Part shown: positions 7,015 to 10,506 of the stretch, one piece after another
Layout: each line of letters starts with the position of its first letter
Numbering within the stretch: position 1 is the first letter of the stretch
Source: Bifidobacterium breve
GTDB taxonomy: Bacteria; Actinomycetota; Actinomycetes; S36-B12
NCBI GenBank assembly: GCA_945870085.1
Contig: CAMBQX010000047.1
Location: 1-10,506 of the forward strand
Direction: 5' to 3'
DNA length: 10,506 bases
The notes under the pieces: model-generated
Told to the model about the DNA's origin: nothing
Seen by the model: the letters and a program-made list of their open reading frames with translations, nothing else
Databases searched by the model: none
Made by a program: the position numbers and the translations under genes

Positions 7015-8544
7015 TCAATTCCCAGGATTTGCACTCAAAGCATCAACGAGATCTTGCGCGGTTGAGCAGGAGTTCAACAGAGACTCGACATGTGCCTTGG
7101 TGCCGCGATTCGGTTCGAGAGTCGGGACCCGCAGCAGTGATTGACTTTCCCTGATATCGAACACGACTGAATCCCAAGATGCCGCGGCAATGGACTCTGG
7201 GTACCTGCGGATACATTCACCACGAAAGTACGCCCTGGTATCGGTCGGTGGGTCTGTTACCGCGGCCATAACTTGTTCGTCCGTAAACATCCGGCTTAGT
7301 CGGCCGCGGCTTTCAAGTTTCGCGGCAAGCCCGCGTTCAGGGCGAATATCGGCGTACTGCAGGTCAATTGCCTGCAGCTTTGCCGAATCCCAACTTAGGT
7401 TATCGCGGCTCCGGTAGCTCTCAAGCAACTGCAGTTTCGCGATCCAGTCCACCTCATCGGCGCACGACCAAATATCAGTGGCCAGTCGATCCAACATGTT
7501 CTCCCAGCGAGCCAGTACGTCACGGGTTTGCTCGTCGAGATCAGCGCCGTACTTCTCGTCGCAATATTTGCTGGCTAGTTGCCAAAATTCACGTTGGATT
7601 TCGATGGAATTAAGCCGGCGGCCGTGATCGAGCGTCAATTGATGTGTCAAGGTTGGATCATGGCTAACCTGGTGTATCTCACGCACCGAGTTTTGGGGCA
7701 TGAAGTCGTGCCCGTCAAGAAATCGGTCCTCGATCATTGAGAGCATCAGCGCGGTCGTGCCCATCTTCAGATAGGTCGCGGTGTCACTGAGGTTTGCATC
7801 ACCCACGATCACGTGGAGCCTGCGGTGAAACTCTGGGTCGGCATGTGGTTCATCGCGGGTATTGATGATCGGCCGTTTTAATGTGGTCTCAAGGCCAACC
7901 TCAACTTCGAAGAAATCGGCGCGCTGGCTGATTTGATAGCGCAGCTCGCGTCCGTCCTGGCCTATCCCGAGGCGCCCGGCACCGGTGAAGACTTGGCGGG
8001 TAATAAAAAACGGTATTAGCGAGCGGACGATGTCAGCGAATGGTGTCGAACGGCGCATAAGGTAGTTCTCGTGGCACCCGTAGGACGCGCCCTTGTTGTC
8101 GGTGTTGTTCTTGTAGAGCAATATTGGAAGACCACCAGCACTGGAAGCTGCCAAGCGCGCGGCTTTATCCATCACCATCATGCCGGCTCGATCCCAAAGC
8201 ACCGCATCCTTTGGATTCGTTACCTCAGGCGCGGAGTACTCGGGGTGGGCGTGATCGACGTATAGGCGTGCTCCGTTCGTCAAAATGACATTGGCCATGC
8301 CAAGATCGTCATCCGTCAATTGCGATAGATCTGCGTCAGCACGTGACATGTCGAACCCGCGGGCATCACGCAACGGGTACTCGGCATTGAAGTCCCATTT
8401 CGGACCGCGCCTGACCCCGGGCAGTGCGAAATTCGAATATGCATTCACGATCTGCGAGGAAGCAACCATTGGATTAGCCATAGGTTGCCCGGCGACCGAG
8501 ATCCCGTATTCGGTTTCGATCCCCATGATCCGATGAACGCTCAC
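7015..8544 (-). CDS. dop: Pup deamidase/depupylase Dop
   Basis: Dop converts the C-terminal Gln of Pup to Glu and can also cleave Pup from substrates. It is a paralogue of PafA with the same fold. The 509-residue protein has GIETEYG (8-14), Asp97 in LYVDHAHPEYSAPE (the expected catalytic Asp), KNNTDNKGASYGCHENYL (145-162), RPIINTRDEPHAD and RRLHVIVGDANLSD. The segment at about 40-85 with PLRDARGFDMSRA is the Dop-loop region, absent from PafA, which separates the two enzymes. The C-terminal half has PPTDTRAYFRGECIRRYP and AASWDSVVFDI, again typical of Dop. The GTG at 8544 is chosen because it leaves the usual few residues before GIETEYG; the next Met (8526) would begin directly at that motif. 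No clear ribosome site is seen. The arc stop is 15 bp upstream. Confidence 0.98.
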   Translation of the reverse strand: MSVHRIMGIETEYGISVAGQPMANPMVASSQIVNAYSNFALPGVRRGPKWDFNAEYPLRDARGFDMSRADADLSQLTDDDLGMANVILTNGARLYVDHAHPEYSAPEVTNPKDAVLWDRAGMMVMDKAARLAASSAGGLPILLYKNNTDNKGASYGCHENYLMRRSTPFADIVRSLIPFFITRQVFTGAGRLGIGQDGRELRYQISQRADFFEVEVGLETTLKRPIINTRDEPHADPEFHRRLHVIVGDANLSDTATYLKMGTTALMLSMIEDRFLDGHDFMPQNSVREIHQVSHDPTLTHQLTLDHGRRLNSIEIQREFWQLASKYCDEKYGADLDEQTRDVLARWENMLDRLATDIWSCADEVDWIAKLQLLESYRSRDNLSWDSAKLQAIDLQYADIRPERGLAAKLESRGRLSRMFTDEQVMAAVTDPPTDTRAYFRGECIRRYPESIAAASWDSVVFDIRESQSLLRVPTLEPNRGTKAHVESLLNSCSTAQDLVDALSANPGN

Positions 8545-8559
8545 CTTGGACTCATGGGT

Positions 8560-10209
8560 TCAAAGGTACTGGCCGGTATTTGCGATGGTGGCGATCGACC
8601 GTCCCGCCTCGCTACCCTTCTTGCCCTGAATAAGGGTGCGGATGAACACAATCCGTTCACCCTTCTTACCTGAGATCCGGGCCCAGTCATCAGGGTTGGT
8701 CGTGTTAGGGAGGTCCTCGTTTTCGCGGAATTCGTCGACGCAAGCATCCAATACGTGGTGCACTCGAATCCCTTTTTCGCCGGTGGCGAGGAAGTCTTTG
8801 ATGGCAGATTTTTTAGCACGGGAGACGATATTTTCTATCATTGCGCCAGAGTTGAAATCCTTAAAATAGAGAATCTCTTTATCACCATTGGCGTAGGTGA
8901 CTTCGAGGAACTTATTCTCCTCGGCCTCGGAGTACATAAACTCCGCCGACCTCTGAATCATCGCGGTGCAAGCCGCAGCAGCATCGCCTCCGTGCTCAGC
9001 TAGATCCTCGGCGTGAATCGGTAAGCTCGGCACCAAATATTTACTAAATATCTCCCGAGCAGCTTCAGCATCGGGTCGGTCAATCTTGATTTTCACATCA
9101 AGGCGCCCGGGCCGCAGGATGGCTGGATCTATCATGTCCTCGCGATTTGAGGCGCCAATTACAATCACGTTATCGAGAGTTTCCACACCGTCAATCTCAC
9201 TTAGCAACTGTGGAACGATCGTATTCTCTACGTCGCTCGACACCCCTGAGCCTCTGGTGCGAAATAGCGAGTCCATTTCGTCGAAGAACACGATTACCGG
9301 CATCCCCTCCGATGCTTTCTCGCGCGCGCGCTGGAAAACAAGACGGATATGACGTTCAGTCTCACCAACATACTTATTGAGCAACTCTGGGCCCTTGATA
9401 TTCAAAAAAAACGATCTGCCTTCCTCACGCCCGGTTCGCTCGGCAACTTTCTTCGCCAATGAATTCGCGACGGCTTTCGCTATAAGTGTCTTACCACAGC
9501 CAGGTGGCCCGTAAAGCAAAATTCCTTTGGGCGCCTTGAGCGCATGCTCCGCATACAGCTCGGGATGCATAAATGGTAGTTCAACCGCGTCGCGGATGGA
9601 CTCGATCTGCTCACGCAGCCCACCAATATCACCGTAGTCAATGTCAGGAACCTCTTCGAGAATTAACTCTTCGACTTCGGCCTTGGGTACCTTCTCGTAG
9701 ACGTATCCAGCGCGCACATCGAAGAGCAATGAGTCACCGGCGCGAATCTTTGAGTCTCGCAGCGGCCCAGCAACGCGCACCACGCGTTCCTCATCGGTGT
9801 GTCCGACAACAAGTGCGCGGTCGCCGTCTCCGAGATATTCCTTGAAAGTTACGAGTTCGCCAATATCTTCGAAGGTGCGAACGGCTACCACGTTCATCGA
9901 CTCGTTGAGCATTACTTCCTGGCCGGGCTGTAGTGCCTCCGCCTCAACGCCGGGGCTCACCCCTACCCGCATCTTCTTACCGCTGGCCATAATGTCTGCG
10001 GTGCCATCGTCATGAAGGTACAAGAAGGCGGCATATCCACTCGGGGGTTCGGCAAGCCGATCTACTTCTGCTTTTAGGGTGACGATCTGCTCACGGGCAT
10101 CGCGCAAAGTACCAATGAGGCGGTCGTTGTGGTCTTTTTGCGCCGCTAGTTCACCGCGTAGGTGTGCAAGGTCAGCAGGTGACGCGGACGATCCCGATGC
10201 TTCTGACAT
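8560..10209 (-). CDS. arc: Proteasome-associated AAA+ ATPase Arc/Mpa
   Basis: Arc (Mpa in mycobacteria) is the hexameric ring that recognises Pup, unfolds the tagged protein and feeds it into the 20S core. Domains in the 549-residue protein: coiled coil for Pup binding (about 14-53), two OB folds (about 56-175), AAA+ domain (about 190-400) and a C-terminal helical region. Motifs: Walker A GPPGCGKT (234-241), pore loop KYVGE (279-283), Walker B VIVFFDE (305-311), sensor-1 Asn355 and RPGR (366-369). The C-terminus TGQYL matches the proteasome-docking tail. It is shorter than the 609 residues I recall for M. tuberculosis Mpa: the N-terminal tail before the coil is reduced and a loop in the second OB fold (around 148-158) is short. 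The ATG at 10209 has an excellent ribosome site. It is the first gene of the block. Confidence 0.98.
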   Translation of the reverse strand: MSEASGSSASPADLAHLRGELAAQKDHNDRLIGTLRDAREQIVTLKAEVDRLAEPPSGYAAFLYLHDDGTADIMASGKKMRVGVSPGVEAEALQPGQEVMLNESMNVVAVRTFEDIGELVTFKEYLGDGDRALVVGHTDEERVVRVAGPLRDSKIRAGDSLLFDVRAGYVYEKVPKAEVEELILEEVPDIDYGDIGGLREQIESIRDAVELPFMHPELYAEHALKAPKGILLYGPPGCGKTLIAKAVANSLAKKVAERTGREEGRSFFLNIKGPELLNKYVGETERHIRLVFQRAREKASEGMPVIVFFDEMDSLFRTRGSGVSSDVENTIVPQLLSEIDGVETLDNVIVIGASNREDMIDPAILRPGRLDVKIKIDRPDAEAAREIFSKYLVPSLPIHAEDLAEHGGDAAAACTAMIQRSAEFMYSEAEENKFLEVTYANGDKEILYFKDFNSGAMIENIVSRAKKSAIKDFLATGEKGIRVHHVLDACVDEFRENEDLPNTTNPDDWARISGKKGERIVFIRTLIQGKKGSEAGRSIATIANTGQYL

Positions 10210-10213
10210 GTTG

Positions 10214-10220
10214 CCTCCTA
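10214..10220 (-). promoter_or_regulatory. Strong ribosome binding site of arc
   Basis: The minus strand reads TAGGAGG, a near-perfect Shine-Dalgarno sequence, 4 nt before the arc ATG. It supports that start and shows that arc is translated from a leadered message, as expected for the first gene of a transcript. Confidence 0.8.
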
Positions 10221-10253
10221 CGTCATTCCACTGATTTGCGGCTGCCTGCTCCG

Positions 10254-10259
10254 ACTTTA
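10254..10259 (-). promoter_or_regulatory. Possible -10 box of the arc promoter
   Basis: The minus strand reads TAAAGT, matching TAnnnT. It would give a leader of roughly 35-40 nt ending in the strong ribosome site. No -35 hexamer is recognisable 16-18 nt upstream (CGCGGA region), so the call is tentative. Confidence 0.25.
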
Positions 10260-10326
10260 ACCGCTTTAGGAGCTATTCCGCGACACGGCTGGGCGCGTCT
10301 TGTCGCCCCGAAGCAGTAATCGCATG

Positions 10327-10351
10327 GCCTTCAACCTGCTCGTTCCGTCAA
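10327..10351 (+). repeat. Direct repeat copy 1 (25 nt)
   Basis: Begins GCCTTCAACCTGCTC and continues GTTCCGTCAA. It is identical to copy 2, which starts 31 nt later. On the minus strand it begins with TTGACGG. Confidence 0.9.
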
Positions 10352-10357
10352 TACCTC

Positions 10358-10382
10358 GCCTTCAACCTGCTCGTTCCGTCAA
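10358..10382 (+). repeat. Direct repeat copy 2 (25 nt)
   Basis: Identical over 25 nt to copy 1, separated from it by the 6 nt TACCTC. Its right part forms the left arm of the hairpin at 10365-10414. Confidence 0.9.
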
Positions 10383-10414
10383 ATTTAGCCCGATATTTGA
10401 CGGTTCCAGCAGGT
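10365..10414. repeat. Imperfect palindrome (hairpin) spanning repeat copy 2
   Basis: The outer arms ACCTGCT (10365-10371) and AGCAGGT (10408-10414) pair over 7 bp. The inner arms CCGTCAAAT (10376-10384) and ATTTGACGG (10395-10403) pair over 9 bp. They are separated by a 4x4 internal loop, and the terminal loop is 10 nt. Neither strand has a T tract after the stem, so this does not look like an intrinsic terminator. Confidence 0.85.
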
Positions 10415-10454
10415 ACAAGGATTTGCGCCGCGAGCAGGGCCGCACCGGGCGCGG

Positions 10455-10500
10455 GAGCAGGTAGGCGCCTAGTCAGTAAACGGTGGCCTGCAACCTGCTC
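10455..10500. repeat. Inverted repeat GAGCAGGT / ACCTGCTC
   Basis: Perfect 8-bp arms at 10455-10462 and 10493-10500, with 30 nt between them. The spacer starts with a palindrome AGGCGCCT (10463-10470). The right arm is part of direct repeat copy 3. Confidence 0.7.
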
Positions 10501-10506
10501 GTTCCG
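10486..10506 (+). repeat. Direct repeat copy 3 (cut by window edge)
   Basis: Matches the first 21 nt of copies 1 and 2 with one change (GCCTGCAACC in place of GCCTTCAACC). It starts 128 nt after copy 2 and runs off the right edge, so the array probably continues. Confidence 0.85.

Larger units (their letters stand above)
10210..10506. other. Non-coding region upstream of arc with a repeat cluster
   Basis: No convincing gene is seen in these 297 bases. The part nearest arc holds its ribosome site and a possible promoter. From about 10327 to the right edge it is built of direct and inverted copies of one short sequence family, listed separately. The heptamer CCTGCTC occurs six times in either orientation (starting at 10245, 10335, 10366, 10432, 10455 and 10494). 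A 6-bp inverted repeat GCGACA/TGTCGC (10280-10285 and 10301-10306) is too short to interpret. Confidence 0.7.

Noticed and set aside
6686..7144. A 152-codon plus-strand open frame across pup and the dop 3' end
   Set aside because: It is antisense to two certain genes, has low-complexity Ser/Val-rich content and no recognisable domain. It is a shadow of the real genes.
8541..8819. A 92-codon minus-strand frame at the arc end, overlapping the dop start
   Set aside because: It lies in another frame of arc, whose C-terminus through GQYL is clearly real, and no family is recognisable.
10299..10327. Plus-strand TTGTCGCCC, then 8 nt, then TAATCG, resembling the PafBC-dependent promoter pattern (TTGTC..., N8, TAnnnT)
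   Set aside because: Only the TTGTC part matches; the -10 does not end in T, and the site points away from arc with no gene downstream on that strand.
10365..10414. Rho-independent terminator of a gene to the right
   Set aside because: The stem is followed by no T tract on either strand and is interrupted by an internal loop.
10348..10506. Open minus-strand frame of 52 codons entering from the right edge, possibly the end of an upstream gene
   Set aside because: The peptide is Arg/Ala/Pro-rich and unrecognised, and the direct repeats cross it in different frames. It is more likely non-coding repeat sequence, though sequence beyond the edge could change this.
10327..10506. CRISPR array
   Set aside because: Only two copies have close spacing, with a 6-nt gap between them. 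There are no regular unique spacers of about 30 nt and no cas genes.

Overview
The window is almost entirely one minus-strand gene block from an actinomycete. It holds a complete Pup-proteasome system and its usual chromosomal neighbours. In the direction of transcription (right to left) the order is arc/mpa, dop, pup, prcB, prcA, pafA, an FKBP lipoprotein, a cytoplasmic FKBP, pafB, pafC, tatA and tatC. The last gene runs off the left edge. Base composition looks like the mid-50s in percent G+C (estimated by eye), lower than in Streptomyces or mycobacteria. That would suit a moderate-GC, perhaps aquatic, member of the Actinomycetota, but the species cannot be named from this sequence.

Layout: 1-786 holds the Tat secretion genes tatC (partial) and tatA. 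789-2746 holds pafC and pafB, the two WYL regulators of the mycobacterial DNA-damage response. 2754-3757 holds two FKBP-type prolyl isomerases, one cytoplasmic and one a lipoprotein. 3778-5142 is the Pup ligase pafA. 5163-6897 holds the 20S core genes prcA and prcB and the modifier pup. 7015-8544 is the Pup deamidase/depupylase dop, and 8560-10209 is the proteasomal AAA ATPase arc. Gaps between genes are 0-31 bp, or 4-bp ATGA overlaps, except for 117 bp between dop and pup. The last 297 bp (10210-10506) has no convincing gene and carries a cluster of direct and inverted repeats upstream of arc.

How the parts work together (known for these families): Dop deamidates the C-terminal Gln of Pup, PafA ligates Pup to substrate lysines, and Arc binds the Pup coil and unfolds the substrate into the PrcA/PrcB barrel. 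Dop can also remove Pup. The key residues are present: Pup ends in GGQ, Arc ends in GQYL with intact Walker motifs, PrcB has Thr50/Asp66/Lys82 (mature Thr1/Asp17/Lys33), and both Dop and PafA keep the GIETEYG and base-Asp motifs. The pathway looks functional.

The genes themselves are known families in a known order. The least explained parts are the repeat/hairpin cluster upstream of arc, the paired FKBPs inside the cluster, a degenerate WYL motif in PafC, and a possible internal promoter at pup.
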